Assembly: GCF_030009775.1 (NCBI RefSeq)
Contig: NZ_JASCTH010000031.1
Coordinates: 1 to 64,000 of the forward strand
Origin: Actinoplanes sandaracinus
Lineage (GTDB): Bacteria > Actinomycetota > Actinomycetes > Mycobacteriales > Micromonosporaceae
Reading direction: 5' to 3'
DNA length: 64,000 nucleotides
Under the pieces are notes generated by a model, which saw nothing but the letters and a program-made list of their open reading frames with translations, did no database searches and had not been told where the DNA came from. Positions 33,698 through 43,468 of this stretch are shown here, piece after piece (position 1 is the first letter of the stretch; each line of letters begins with the position of its first letter). The translations under genes were made by a program, and so were the position numbers.

Positions 33698-33743
33698 CCG
33701 CTGACCAGGACCCCGCCGTGGAACGGCGGGCCCTGGTCAGCGG
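33698..33743. terminator. Long bidirectional terminator hairpin
   Basis: A stem of about 21 bp with a single bulge closes over the 3-base loop GGA: the arm beginning CCGCTGACCAGG pairs with CCTGGTCAGCGG. It separates the convergent GH81 and PI-PLC genes and overlaps the stop codon of the latter (33737-33739). Confidence 0.85.
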
Positions 33744-34747
33744 GCGTTCAGTGAGATGACCTTGCCGATCAGGCCGCCGCCGGGGAAGTCGAGCATCAGC
33801 ATGCCGGTGCGGGTCACCGGGGTGTGCACCTCCGGGCCCTCGTGGAGATAGGTGAGCAGGAACGGGTTGACGCCGCGCACCCCGAACGCCCCGCCGGCCA
33901 CCTGCCGCGGCTGGGCGAACAGGCTGGCGCCGCTGGCGAAGTTGACGTACATCGTGGCCGGGTCGCCGGCGCTGGTGGCGTCGAGGAACCGGCGTACCTG
34001 GTCGCGTTTGGTCGCGATGGCGCCCACGTTGGGCACGTGGTACTCGTCCTGCACATAGGTGGAGGAGCCGTCGTCCCAGCCGGCGAACTGCGCGAGCCCG
34101 TAGCGCCCGATCGGGCCGCCGCGCGGTCCGTTCAGGACGGCCAGGACGACCCGGCCGCGGACGGCGCCGAGCGACGGCGTCGGCGCGCCGGCCGTGCGGG
34201 TCACCGACGGCTGCCAGAACAGGTTCGGGTAGCGGGCCGCGTACGCGTCGAAGATGTCGGCGAAGCTCCGCTGGCCCGGCACGTCGGTGCAGGAGCCGAA
34301 CTCGCCGGTGCACTCCTGCTTGAGCCGCATCACCACGGTCTCGCCCGGATGCCCGGCGAGAAACGCGCCGAGCCGGGTGAGCACGTCGTCGAAGTTGGCG
34401 TTCTGGTAGATCGCCCCGTGGTGGATGGTGAAGGTGTCGCCGGTGTTCACCCGCGCCCGGATGTCGATCATCCGGATGCCCGCGGTCAGCTGGCGGGCGA
34501 GCGTGCCGCCGCTGTCGCCGAAGTCCTCCTGCGTCTGGGTGAGGATGCCACCGCGCGTCGACATGGTCTCGTGGGTGCCCGGAATGGAGAGCGCGGCGAG
34601 GCTGGTCGAGCCGGCCAGCGGCGCCATCCAGTCGGGATTGCTCGCGGTGCCGAGCGAGCGGTAGGACGCGTCGGCGGCGAGGGCGGGCTGCGGCGTGACG
34701 AGGAGGACGGCGAGAACACCGAGGACGACGGCGAGAGGACGCTTCAT
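33737..34747 (-). CDS. Secreted PI-specific phospholipase C-like protein
   Basis: The 336-residue exported enzyme (Sec signal ending PALAADA) carries a PI-PLC X domain. The catalytic histidines are in LSIPGTHETMS (His59) and FTIHHGAIYQ (His109/110). MIDIRARV with the acidic residue and VVMRLKQEC with the Lys complete the active site. Bacterial members cleave phosphatidylinositol to cyclic inositol phosphate without calcium. ATG at 34747 follows a weak ribosome site. The gene stands alone between a strong terminator and an ABC operon on the other strand. Confidence 0.88.
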   Translation of the reverse strand: MKRPLAVVLGVLAVLLVTPQPALAADASYRSLGTASNPDWMAPLAGSTSLAALSIPGTHETMSTRGGILTQTQEDFGDSGGTLARQLTAGIRMIDIRARVNTGDTFTIHHGAIYQNANFDDVLTRLGAFLAGHPGETVVMRLKQECTGEFGSCTDVPGQRSFADIFDAYAARYPNLFWQPSVTRTAGAPTPSLGAVRGRVVLAVLNGPRGGPIGRYGLAQFAGWDDGSSTYVQDEYHVPNVGAIATKRDQVRRFLDATSAGDPATMYVNFASGASLFAQPRQVAGGAFGVRGVNPFLLTYLHEGPEVHTPVTRTGMLMLDFPGGGLIGKVISLNAR

Positions 34748-34928
34748 GCCAGCGATTGTCGTCGATGCCGGGCTTCCGTAGAAGGGCGAGCGCCGCCTGG
34801 GCCCATGAAGATCATCTACACGGTCCGTGGCCGGGCGCCCGGCTCTGGCCACCCCGGGACATTTGTCACCGCCGACCGCGTATCCGTGGCTCTGCTCGCA
34901 TCCTCCTCCCGTCCCTAGCGTGGACGGC

Positions 34929-35693
34929 ATGGAAGCTCCCGCAGTACGTCTGTCCGGAATCACCCGGCGCTTCGGCGCCGTCCGTGCCGTCGACGACCTC
35001 GACCTCACGATCGAGACAGGCGCCGTCGTCGCCCTGCTCGGCCCCAACGGGGCGGGCAAGAGCACCACCATCTCGATCATGCTGGGTCTCGTCCCGCCCG
35101 GCACGGGCACCGTGGCCCTGTTCGGTGAGCCGGCCGCCGACGCCGTCCGCGCCGGCCGAGTCGCCGCGATGCTGCAGGACGCCGGATTCGTGCCCGGCGC
35201 CACCGTCCGCGACGTCGTCGAGTTGGCCCGCGCGTTGTATCCGCGGCCGCTCGGCACCGACCGGATCCTCGCGACCGCCGGTGTCACCGACTTCGCGAAC
35301 CGGCGCGTCGACCGGCTCTCCGCCGGTGAGACGCAACGCGCCCGGTTCGCGTTCGCGCTCGCCGGCGATCCCCGTCTGCTCGTGCTCGACGAGCCCACCA
35401 CAGCCATGGACGTCGCCGCCCGCCAGCAGTTCTGGACCGCCATCCGCGCCTACGCGGCCGACGGCCACACCGTGCTGTTCAGCACCCACCAGCTACACGA
35501 GGCCGACGACGTCGCCGACCGCATCGTGGTGCTCGCCGCCGGCCGCATCGTCGCCGACGGCCCGCCCGCGCGGATCCGGGCCATGGCCGGCGTCGGCACG
35601 TCGGCCCGGCTGGACACCGCGTTCCTCGCCCTGACCACCGACGGGCCGGACACCGACGGGCCGGACACCAAGACCATCGAAACGGAGCACTGA
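34929..35693 (+). CDS. ABC-2 exporter ATP-binding protein
   Basis: The 254-residue ATPase has Walker A GPNGAGKST, a signature LSAGETQR in place of the usual LSGGxxQR, Walker B LLVLDEPTTAMD and the switch STHQLHEADD. The GPNGAGKST loop and the short length fit the CcmA/DrrA class that works with ABC-2 permeases. The tail has a 5-residue tandem repeat from a 15-bp DNA duplication near 35640. Its stop and the permease start overlap by one base (TGATG). It probably powers drug or lipid export under the two-component system that follows. Confidence 0.9.
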   Translation: MEAPAVRLSGITRRFGAVRAVDDLDLTIETGAVVALLGPNGAGKSTTISIMLGLVPPGTGTVALFGEPAADAVRAGRVAAMLQDAGFVPGATVRDVVELARALYPRPLGTDRILATAGVTDFANRRVDRLSAGETQRARFAFALAGDPRLLVLDEPTTAMDVAARQQFWTAIRAYAADGHTVLFSTHQLHEADDVADRIVVLAAGRIVADGPPARIRAMAGVGTSARLDTAFLALTTDGPDTDGPDTKTIETEH

Positions 35694-36421
35694 TGCGCGC
35701 CTATCTGCGATTCGAACTGCGCCGGCTGGTCCGCGACCCGCGTCTGATGTTCTTCTCCATCATCGGACCGGTCGCCACGTACCTGATCTTCTCGGGCTGG
35801 TCCGCCGGTGAACGCCTCGAAGGACTCGCCGCGCCGGTCGCCGTCATGATCGGCCTGGCCGGGTACGGCGCCGTGGCCGGCGTGCTCATGGTCGGATCGG
35901 CGGTCTCCCAGGAGCGCGCCGTCGGCTGGCTGCGCCAACTGCGCGTCACCCCGCTCACCTCCGGGCAGGTCGTCGCGGTGAAAACCCTGATCGGATCGAT
36001 CACCGCCATCCCACCGGTGATCGCGGTAGGCATCGTCGCGTCGATCCAGCACCACGTCGAGCTCAGCGCCGGCCGATGGCTCGCGTTGTTGCTGCTGATG
36101 TGGACCGGCACCGTGCCGTTCGCCCTGCTCGGGCTCGCCATCGGCTACGGCGTGTCCCCGCACGTCGCCGTCCCGGTCAACTTCCTGGTCTTCCTGGCCC
36201 TGTCGGTGCTCGGCGGCCTGCTCGTGCCCGCCGCCTACTTCCCGGACGACCTGCGGCACCTGGCACACGCGCTGCCGACGTACCGATACGCCGAACTGGG
36301 GTGGCGCTCCGCCGCGGGGCAGCCGCCCACCGCGACCGGGCTGGCCGTCCTCGCGGCATGGACCCTGCTGTTCGCCGCGGTCGCTGCCGGGGCCTACCGG
36401 CGCTCCACCGCGCGCCGCTGA
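35693..36421 (+). CDS. ABC-2 type transporter permease
   Basis: This 242-residue membrane protein with six helices is the partner of the preceding ATPase. ERAVGWLRQLRVTPLTSGQV is the conserved ABC-2 cytoplasmic loop that meets the ATPase, and the late GGLLVPAAYFPDDLRHLAHALPTYR stretch shows the typical L-P-x-Y/F segment. This kind of small permease followed by a NarL-type kinase/regulator pair recurs in many Gram-positive drug-response operons. The substrate is unknown. Confidence 0.88.
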   Translation: MRAYLRFELRRLVRDPRLMFFSIIGPVATYLIFSGWSAGERLEGLAAPVAVMIGLAGYGAVAGVLMVGSAVSQERAVGWLRQLRVTPLTSGQVVAVKTLIGSITAIPPVIAVGIVASIQHHVELSAGRWLALLLLMWTGTVPFALLGLAIGYGVSPHVAVPVNFLVFLALSVLGGLLVPAAYFPDDLRHLAHALPTYRYAELGWRSAAGQPPTATGLAVLAAWTLLFAAVAAGAYRRSTARR

Positions 36422-36441
36422 CAGCGGATACGGTGGCGATC

Positions 36442-37593
36442 ATGTCCGGTTCCATCCCCGAGCTGATCGATCGCGGCCGGCGGCGCCGTGGATTCGTGCT
36501 CGTGGCCGCCCACACCGCATGGCTGTGGCTCCTGCTGCCGGCCGCCACCACGGTCGCGGACGGCCGAGCGCGCCCGGCCCTGCCCTCCGCCGCCGGACTG
36601 ATCGTCTTCGTGCTGCTCTACCTCGCGCTCGTGGCCGTACCCGTCACGAAGCTGCCCGTCCCACCGGCGCTGCACCACGCCGGGCTGGCGCTGCTCGCCC
36701 TGCTCGGCATCGGCCTCGCCGCCGTGCACGCCGCGGACTCCGACGGCTGGCTGACCCTGCTGCTGTACGTGTGCTCCGCCGGCGCGATGGGCCTCACCAG
36801 GCCGGCCTGGGCATTCGCCTGGGCCGGCGGCAGCGTCGCCGCCGTGCTGCTGATCGCCGCCGCCTACCGGCTCCCCGCCGGCGACATCACCCCGACCGCA
36901 CTGATCACCGCCCTTGCCGGCGCCTCGGCCATCGCGTTCGTGCACTTCGTGAGGCTTGTCGACGAACTCCGTCACGCCCAGCGCGAACTCGCCAGAACAG
37001 TCGTGGAACGCGAACGGCTCCGCTTCGCTCAGGACCTGCACGATCTGCTCGGCCACACCCTGTCGCTGATCGTGGTGAAGGCCGAGGTCGTACGCCGGCT
37101 CACTCTGACCGATCCGCGGCGTGCCGCCGCCGAGGCCGCCGACATCGAAGGCATCGGCCGCACCGCCCTCACCGAGGTCCGCGAAGCCGTCACCGGCTAC
37201 CGCGGTCACGACTTCCGCCGCGAGCTGGCCAACGCCCGGACCGTCCTGGCCGATGTCGGCATCGACGTCACGGTGACGGAGAACGGACACCCTCTCGGCG
37301 CCGGAGCCGACGACGCGTTCCGCTGGGTGCTACGCGAAGCGGTGACCAACGTCCTGCGCCACAGCCGGGCCACCCGCTGCGACATCACGGTCAGCACCGA
37401 CGTCAGCGGCTCGACGCTGACCATCAGCGACAACGGCGTGGGCGGCGAGCCGACGCCGGGCACCGGCCTGCGCGGACTCACCGAACGGCTCGAACAGGCC
37501 GGCGGCACCCTGAACATCGGCGCGGCGCCCGGCGGCGGCCTGCGATTCACCGCCCGCATTCCCGCCGCCCGGCTGGAGGCGGTGACCCGATGA
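36442..37593 (+). CDS. NarL-type (DesK-like) sensor histidine kinase
   Basis: The 383-residue kinase has five or six membrane helices (25-170) and no large outside domain, suggesting sensing within the membrane. The HisKA_3 region ERLRFAQDLHDLLGHTLSL carries the phospho-accepting His200. The ATPase domain has EAVTNVLRHSRATRC and SDNGVGGEP. ATG at 36442 lies 20 bp behind the permease. Its stop overlaps the response-regulator start. It likely senses the substrate or membrane state linked to the ABC-2 transporter. Confidence 0.9.
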   Translation: MSGSIPELIDRGRRRRGFVLVAAHTAWLWLLLPAATTVADGRARPALPSAAGLIVFVLLYLALVAVPVTKLPVPPALHHAGLALLALLGIGLAAVHAADSDGWLTLLLYVCSAGAMGLTRPAWAFAWAGGSVAAVLLIAAAYRLPAGDITPTALITALAGASAIAFVHFVRLVDELRHAQRELARTVVERERLRFAQDLHDLLGHTLSLIVVKAEVVRRLTLTDPRRAAAEAADIEGIGRTALTEVREAVTGYRGHDFRRELANARTVLADVGIDVTVTENGHPLGAGADDAFRWVLREAVTNVLRHSRATRCDITVSTDVSGSTLTISDNGVGGEPTPGTGLRGLTERLEQAGGTLNIGAAPGGGLRFTARIPAARLEAVTR

Positions 37594-38195
37594 TCCGGCT
37601 GCTGCTCGCCGAGGACCAGGGCATGATGCGCAACGCCCTGGCCCTGCTGCTCAACCTGGAACCCGACATCGACGTGGTCGCCGAGGCCGGCACCACCGCC
37701 GAGGCCCTCGACGCCGCCCTGCGCGCCCGCCCCGACGTAGCCCTGCTCGACATCGAGATGCCCGACGGCAGCGGCCTCGACACCGCGGCGACGCTGCGCG
37801 ACGAGTTGCCCGGTTGCCGGGTGCTGATCCTCACCACCTTCGGCCGGCCCGGCTACCTGCGCCGGGCCATGGAAGCCGGCGCCACCGGCTTCCTGGTCAA
37901 GGACGGGCCGGTCGAGCACCTGGCCGCGGCGATCCGCCGGGTCCTGGCCGGCGAACGAGTGATCGACCCGGCGCTGGCGGCGGCAGCCCTGTCAGCCGGC
38001 CCCAACCCCCTCAGCGACCGTGAGCGCGACGTCCTGCACGGCGCGGTGGACGGCGCCACGGTCGCGGACATCGCCGCCCGCCTGCACCTGTCCGAGAGCA
38101 CGGTCCGTAACTACCTCTCCGCCGCGATCGGCAAGACCAACACGCGTAACCGCATCGAGGCGGCACACCGCGCCAGATCGAACGGCTGGATCTGA
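37590..38195 (+). CDS. NarL/FixJ-family response regulator (DesR-like)
   Basis: The 201-residue regulator has a receiver with AEDQ at the acidic pocket, phospho-acceptor Asp54 in ALLDIEMPDG, Thr in LTTFGRPGY and Lys in FLVKDG. The C-terminal LuxR-type helix-turn-helix reads LSDRERDVLHGAVDGATVAD, then LHLSESTVRNYLS. It overlaps the kinase gene by 4 bp (ATGA). As in DesK/DesR and related pairs, it most likely activates the ABC-2 genes of its own operon. Confidence 0.92.
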   Translation: MIRLLLAEDQGMMRNALALLLNLEPDIDVVAEAGTTAEALDAALRARPDVALLDIEMPDGSGLDTAATLRDELPGCRVLILTTFGRPGYLRRAMEAGATGFLVKDGPVEHLAAAIRRVLAGERVIDPALAAAALSAGPNPLSDRERDVLHGAVDGATVADIAARLHLSESTVRNYLSAAIGKTNTRNRIEAAHRARSNGWI

Positions 38196-38311
38196 GCGGC
38201 GGTGTCCGCCGGTGCGGCTGGAGGGGCGCCGCCTGAGAGGTCCGGTCGGCGTTGTCGGCGCGGTGAAGATGATTTCATGAGCATCAATGTGCTGACCTGG
38301 ACTTTTAGGTA

Positions 38312-38337
38312 AACTTTCAGATTCGCGGACGAAAGTT
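38312..38337. promoter_or_regulatory. Inverted repeat in AT-rich region before laccase operon
   Basis: AACTTTC and GAAAGTT are perfect 7-bp arms separated by 12 bp. They lie in an unusually AT-rich stretch (38270-38380, with CTATATAAGTCTTTACTTTT), about 180 bp before the laccase ATG. The region probably holds the operon promoter and an operator for an unidentified regulator. The rest of 38196-38513 shows no gene. Confidence 0.5.
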
Positions 38338-38513
38338 AGTCTATATAAGTCTTTACTTTTATTGAGGTCGTCCATAGATTCGGGTCATCAGGTAACTGCT
38401 GAGATCACCGGGCCGATAACGCGACAACGCCTCCGAGCGTGGCGTCAGGCCATCCACGTCTTTAAATCTTGGGTGCTCTGTCGCGTCCTGCCGCCCGGGT
38501 GGAACGGAGACGC

Positions 38514-39542
38514 ATGGACGATACCGCCGGTGGGACCGGACTCACGTTCTCCCGACGTTCGCTGATCGCCGCGGGGACGCTGGGTGCTGCCGTGCCCGCG
38601 ATCGGCGGCGCCGTGGCGGCGCTACCGAGCGCTCCCGCACGCGCCTCCCTCGCCGCCACCAGACGAGTGACGATCTACGCCGAGGCGCTGCCGGGTGGCC
38701 TCGTCGGCTACGGGCTGCAGCGCGGGCAGGCCACCGTACCCGGCCCGATCCTGGAGATGTACGAGGGTGACACGCTGGAGATCACCCTGGTCAACACCAC
38801 GAACCAGCGCCTGTCGATCCATCCGCACGGGGTGGACTACAGCACCGGCTCCGACGGCAGCCCGCTGAACGACTCGTACAACGACCCGGGCGAGACCCGT
38901 ACCTACGTGTGGCGTTCGCGGGAGATGTTCGCGGCCGCCGGGCGGCGCTTCATGCCGGGCAGCGCCGGCTACTGGCACTACCACGACCACGCCATGGGCA
39001 CCGACCACGGCACCGCGGGCGTGGCCAAAGGCCTCTACGGCGCGCTGATCGTGCGCCGGCGCGGCGACATCCTGCCGGACAAGCAGTTCACCGTGGTCTT
39101 CCACGACATGACGATCAACAACAGGATGGCGCCGAACACCCCGATGTTCGAGGCGAACCTCGGGCAGCGGGTGGAGTGGATCGCCATCGGGCACGGCAAC
39201 CTGTTCCACACCTTTCACCTGCACGCGCATCGCTGGGCCGACAACCGCACCGGCATGTTGGAGAGCCTGGGCGACCCCAGCCCGGTGATCGACAACAAAG
39301 ACCTCAACCCGGGCAGCTCGTTCGGGTTCCAGGTGCTGGCCGGTGAGGGCGTCGGCCCGGGAGCCTGGATGTACCACTGCCACGTGCAGAACCATTCCGA
39401 CGGCGGCATGGCCGGCATCTTCCTGGTGCGCAACGCCGACGGCAGCATGCCGCCCGGCGCCGAGGAGGCCATCCACCGGTTCCAGGGACACACCCACGGC
39501 ACTTCGGGAAGCCACACCGATCATCAGGGGGCCCACGGATGA
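38514..39542 (+). CDS. Small two-domain laccase (SLAC-type multicopper oxidase)
   Basis: The 342-residue enzyme oxidises phenols or metals while reducing oxygen to water. A Tat signal (FSRRSLIAAGTLGAAVP) exports it folded with copper. All copper ligands are seen: HPHG (103, 105), YWHYHDH (155-159), FHTFHLHAHRW (232-239) and YHCHVQNHSDGGM (288-299), including Cys289 and axial Met299. The length and order match Streptomyces SLAC, which works as a trimer. The ATG at 38514 follows GGAG. It overlaps the next gene by 4 bp, tying it to a huge secreted sugar-dehydrogenase-like protein. Confidence 0.93.
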   Translation: MDDTAGGTGLTFSRRSLIAAGTLGAAVPAIGGAVAALPSAPARASLAATRRVTIYAEALPGGLVGYGLQRGQATVPGPILEMYEGDTLEITLVNTTNQRLSIHPHGVDYSTGSDGSPLNDSYNDPGETRTYVWRSREMFAAAGRRFMPGSAGYWHYHDHAMGTDHGTAGVAKGLYGALIVRRRGDILPDKQFTVVFHDMTINNRMAPNTPMFEANLGQRVEWIAIGHGNLFHTFHLHAHRWADNRTGMLESLGDPSPVIDNKDLNPGSSFGFQVLAGEGVGPGAWMYHCHVQNHSDGGMAGIFLVRNADGSMPPGAEEAIHRFQGHTHGTSGSHTDHQGAHG

Positions 39543-42500
39543 GAGCAGGGGTACGACGAGGGCTGTCCGTCATCGCGGCGGCAGCCCTGGTGGTGAGCGG
39601 GACACCGGCCATCGGGAGCGCCGCGCCGGCGCCGGTGGCCGCGGTGGCGCAGACGTCGGTGATCGTCTTCCACGGCCCGGCAGCGGAGCAGGAGGACCCG
39701 GTCGTCACCGCGGCGCAGACGGTCCGGCAACTGGGACAGGCCGCCGGCATCGCGGTCGACGTCACGTCCGACCCGGCCGTGTTCACGGCCGCCGAGTTGG
39801 CCAGGCACCGGGCGGTGGTGTTCCTGTCGGCGGGCGCCGCGGCGCTCTCCCGCGATCAGGAGAGTGCTCTCACCGCGTACATGAAAGGGGGTGGAGGTTT
39901 CGTCGGCATCGCCGACGCGGCCAAGGCCCAGCTCGACTCGACCTGGTTCACCGGCCTGATCGGCACCCGCCCCGCCGGCGCCGTCCCGGCGGCCGAACCC
40001 GTCGCCACGGTGACCGCCAGCGGCGAGAACGCGCCGAACGAGACCAAGGAGAAGCTCACCGACGGCGACGCGAACACCAAGTGGCTGGTCCGCACCCCGA
40101 CCGGCTGGGTGACCTATGAGCTGGCGGCGCCGAAGACGATCACCGGGTACGCGCTGACCTCGGCCAACGACTTCGCGGGCCGGGACCCGAAGGACTGGTC
40201 GTTGCAGACCTCGCCGGACGGGCAGGCCTGGACCGACGTGGACAACCGCGCCGGGCAGACGTTCACCGACCGCTTCCAGACCCGCCGTTTCGACCTGGCC
40301 GCCCCGCAGAACGCCCGGTTCTTCCGGCTGAACATCACCGCCAACGCCGGCGAGCCGCTCATCCAGCTCGCCGACCTGCGGCTGTTCACCGCCGACAGCG
40401 TTCCCCCGGCCTCGCCGGCGGTCAACCGTTCCGTGGTGGATGTCCTCGACCGGCAGCACCCGGCCACCGAAGGGCTGCCGGCCACGGTCACCCGGTCGGA
40501 CCGCTGGTACAACTGGGACCCGAACCCGCTCGGCACCGTGCACACGCTCGCCCAGGTCGAGGAGCGCCACTACAACCCGGGGCCGGCTGCCAACGGGCCG
40601 TTCCATCCGGTGTCGTGGTGCCGCGACTACGACGGCGGGCGGTCCTTCTACACCGGCATGGGCCACACCGCGGAAAGCTACGGCGAAGCAGGCTTCCGCC
40701 GGCACCTCACCGGCGCGCTGAGCTGGGCGACAGGCATCCAGCGCGGCGACTGCCAGGCCACCATCGCGGCCAACTACAAGACCGAGCGGCTGACCGCGGC
40801 GAACCAGACCGGGCAGCTCGACCAGATCGGCGAGCCGCACGGGCTGACCATCGCCGGTGACGGCACCGTCTTCTACGTCGGCAAGGCGGCCTGCCCGAGC
40901 GGGCCGGTCGTCAGCTGGGACGACCCGTTGGTCGGTCTGGGCTGCGGCACCATCCACTCCTGGAACCCGCGCACCAAAAAGGTCAAACAGCTGACCACGC
41001 TGCCGGTGATGGGCAACCGGGGCAGCGGCTCCGAGCTGGTGAAGAACGAGGAGGGTCTGCTCGGCATCGTGCCGGACCCGAAGTTCGCCGAGAACGGCTG
41101 GCTCTACGTCTACTGGATGCCGCACGACTCGATCGACCGGGTCAAACGCGTCGGGCAGCGCACCGTCAGCCGGTTCACCTACGACCGTGACACGCAGAGC
41201 ATCGATCAGGCCACCCGCAAGGACCTGCTGCGATTCCCGGTCCAGATTCACAGCTGCTGCCACGCCGGCGGCGGCATGGCGTTCGACAAGCAGGGCAACC
41301 TGTACGTCGGGTCCGGCGACAACAACTCGTCCGAGGGCTCGCAGGGCTATTCCGGGAACAACTGGACCCAGGAGTACGCCGGGATCTCGTTCCAGGACGC
41401 GCGGCGCACCTCCGGCAGCACCGACGACCTGGCCGGGAAGATCATCCGGATCCATCCGGAACCGGACGGCACCTACACCATCCCTGAGGGCAACCTCTTC
41501 CCGCCCGGCACCGGCAAGACCCGGCCGGAGATCTACGTGATGGGCGTACGCAACATCGCGCGCCTGCAGATCGACCCGGAGCACAACTGGCTGACCGCGG
41601 GCTGGGTCGGCCCGGACGCCGCGCAGCCGAACCCGAATCTGGGGCCGGCGAAGTACGAGACGGCCACCATCATCACCTCGGCCGGCAACCAGGGCTGGCC
41701 GTACTGCATGGGCAACCGGCAGCCGTACCGCGACCGCAGCACCACCGACGCCACCGTGCTGACCGGCTGGTACGACTGCGACAACCTGAAGAACACCTCA
41801 CCGCGCAACACCGGCCTGGTCGACATCCCGCCGGCCCGGGACAACATGATCTGGTACGCCCCGGGTGGCGGCGGCCCGGTCTTCCCGCCCCGCGCCGACG
41901 GCAGCGGCATCCCCACCTACCACGCCGCCGACGCCGTCTACACCCAGCCGTACCTGCGCGGCGGCGGCCAGGCGATCATGTCCGGTCCGATCTACCACCA
42001 CGATCGGGCCGCCCCGGACAGCGCGGTGAAGTGGCCGGCGTACTGGGATGACAAGTGGTTCATCGGTGACCAGTCGAACGCCGCCAACCGGGTGGCGATC
42101 ACGGTCGACCCGGCCGGGGTGCCGCAGCAGAAGCCGCCACTGTTCGGTGAGACGCTGCGCGCCATCCTGCCCGGCGGCAACGCCGACAACCGCCTGATGA
42201 GCTGGATGGACGCCAAGTTCGGCCCGGACGGGGCGCTCTACCTGCTCGACTACGGCGGCGGCTTCTTCAGCCTGCACCCGGCACAGAAGCTGCTGCGGGT
42301 GGTCTACACCGGCGGGGCGCCCACTCCGGCTCCGCAGGCGGCCTCGGTCGCGGTGCAGAACAAGCCGCTGACGCACGCCTTCACCGGCTCGCGATCCGGC
42401 GGAGTCGCCCACCTGTGGGAGTTCGGCGACGGGACCAGCTCCACCCTCGCCGACCCGCGGCACGTCTACGACGATCCCGGCGCCTACACCGCCCGGCACA

Positions 42501-43465
42501 CCGTGACCTACGCCGACGGCGAGAAGGTCGTCGTGACCGTCCACGTCGACGTGGGCTGCGCCGTACCGGACAGCCGGGCCACCGTGCGCCTGGCCGACAC
42601 CGACACCGGTGTGCCGAACAAGACGGCCGGCGGCGGCTGCACGATCAACGACCTGATCGACGACGAGAGCACCTGGGCCGACCACGACGGCTTCGTGCGC
42701 CACGTCACCGCGGTGGCCCGTGAGCTGCAGGACGACCGTGTCCTCACCGCCCGGCAGGCCGGCACCCTGATCAGAGCGGCGGCGGCCGCACCGGTCGGGC
42801 GGCCCGGTCACACCGGCTACGAGCCGCTCTTCGACGGCACCGCACCGTCGCTGCGGGACTGGGTCCAGGCGCCCTCGGGGTCGTTCGGCATTCAGGCGGA
42901 CGGAGCGCTGCGCCCCTCCGGTGGCCTGGGGATGCTCTGGCACACCAGGGAGGTCGCGGACTTCTCGTTGCGGCTGCAGTTCCGCGACGTCGCACCGGGC
43001 ACGACACGCGGCAACAGCGGGGTGTTCGCCCGGTTCCCGGACCCGCGGATCCCGCTGGACCGGCGGCCACCGGGCAGCTGCGGCACGCAAGGTTCGGCCC
43101 GCACCTCACCGGCCTGGGTGGCCATCTACTGCGGGCATGAGGTGCAGATCTACGACGGCGAGAGCGGGGAGCCGCAGAAGACCGGCTCGATCTACAACTT
43201 CGATCCGGTGACCCTGGCCGAGGCCCGCGTCACGCCGAAGAACGTGTGGAACGACTACGAGATCCGCGTCGTCGGGCAGCACTACACGATCACCCGCAAC
43301 GGCGTGGTGATCAACGAGTTCGACAACACGCCCGGCAAGACGTCGTCACGGCCGTCGGATCCGGGCACCGACCTGCGGCAGTTCCTGCGTGGGCACCTCG
43401 GGCTGCAGAACCACGGCGACAACGACCTGATCGAGTTCCGCAACATCCGCGTCCGCAACCTCTGA
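39539..43465 (+). CDS. Secreted ThuA / discoidin / PQQ-type sugar dehydrogenase / PKD / DUF1080 multidomain protein
   Basis: The 1308-residue secreted protein joins several modules. After a Sec signal there is a ThuA-like domain (about 38-150 and 300-400, with GGGGFVGIADA and FYTGMGHTAESY), interrupted by an F5/8-type C carbohydrate-binding domain (160-285). Next comes a six-bladed glucose/sorbosone dehydrogenase-like propeller (430-920, with CCHAGGGMAFDKQGNLYVGS and SAGNQGWPYCMG). A PKD domain (WEFGDGTSS) and an 80-residue C-x(n)-GCTINDLI module follow, then a DUF1080 laminin-G-like domain. Oxidation or hydrolysis of keto-glycosides is plausible but unproven. It overlaps the laccase gene, whose oxygen chemistry might accept the electrons. 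Confidence 0.85.
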   Translation: MRAGVRRGLSVIAAAALVVSGTPAIGSAAPAPVAAVAQTSVIVFHGPAAEQEDPVVTAAQTVRQLGQAAGIAVDVTSDPAVFTAAELARHRAVVFLSAGAAALSRDQESALTAYMKGGGGFVGIADAAKAQLDSTWFTGLIGTRPAGAVPAAEPVATVTASGENAPNETKEKLTDGDANTKWLVRTPTGWVTYELAAPKTITGYALTSANDFAGRDPKDWSLQTSPDGQAWTDVDNRAGQTFTDRFQTRRFDLAAPQNARFFRLNITANAGEPLIQLADLRLFTADSVPPASPAVNRSVVDVLDRQHPATEGLPATVTRSDRWYNWDPNPLGTVHTLAQVEERHYNPGPAANGPFHPVSWCRDYDGGRSFYTGMGHTAESYGEAGFRRHLTGALSWATGIQRGDCQATIAANYKTERLTAANQTGQLDQIGEPHGLTIAGDGTVFYVGKAACPSGPVVSWDDPLVGLGCGTIHSWNPRTKKVKQLTTLPVMGNRGSGSELVKNEEGLLGIVPDPKFAENGWLYVYWMPHDSIDRVKRVGQRTVSRFTYDRDTQSIDQATRKDLLRFPVQIHSCCHAGGGMAFDKQGNLYVGSGDNNSSEGSQGYSGNNWTQEYAGISFQDARRTSGSTDDLAGKIIRIHPEPDGTYTIPEGNLFPPGTGKTRPEIYVMGVRNIARLQIDPEHNWLTAGWVGPDAAQPNPNLGPAKYETATIITSAGNQGWPYCMGNRQPYRDRSTTDATVLTGWYDCDNLKNTSPRNTGLVDIPPARDNMIWYAPGGGGPVFPPRADGSGIPTYHAADAVYTQPYLRGGGQAIMSGPIYHHDRAAPDSAVKWPAYWDDKWFIGDQSNAANRVAITVDPAGVPQQKPPLFGETLRAILPGGNADNRLMSWMDAKFGPDGALYLLDYGGGFFSLHPAQKLLRVVYTGGAPTPAPQAASVAVQNKPLTHAFTGSRSGGVAHLWEFGDGTSSTLADPRHVYDDPGAYTARHTVTYADGEKVVVTVHVDVGCAVPDSRATVRLADTDTGVPNKTAGGGCTINDLIDDESTWADHDGFVRHVTAVARELQDDRVLTARQAGTLIRAAAAAPVGRPGHTGYEPLFDGTAPSLRDWVQAPSGSFGIQADGALRPSGGLGMLWHTREVADFSLRLQFRDVAPGTTRGNSGVFARFPDPRIPLDRRPPGSCGTQGSARTSPAWVAIYCGHEVQIYDGESGEPQKTGSIYNFDPVTLAEARVTPKNVWNDYEIRVVGQHYTITRNGVVINEFDNTPGKTSSRPSDPGTDLRQFLRGHLGLQNHGDNDLIEFRNIRVRNL

Positions 43466-43468
43466 GCC

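Noticed and set aside
31364..33754. Second long plus-strand frame over the GH81 gene
   Set aside because: Arg/Ala/Gly-rich alternate frame of the GH81 gene without any motif.
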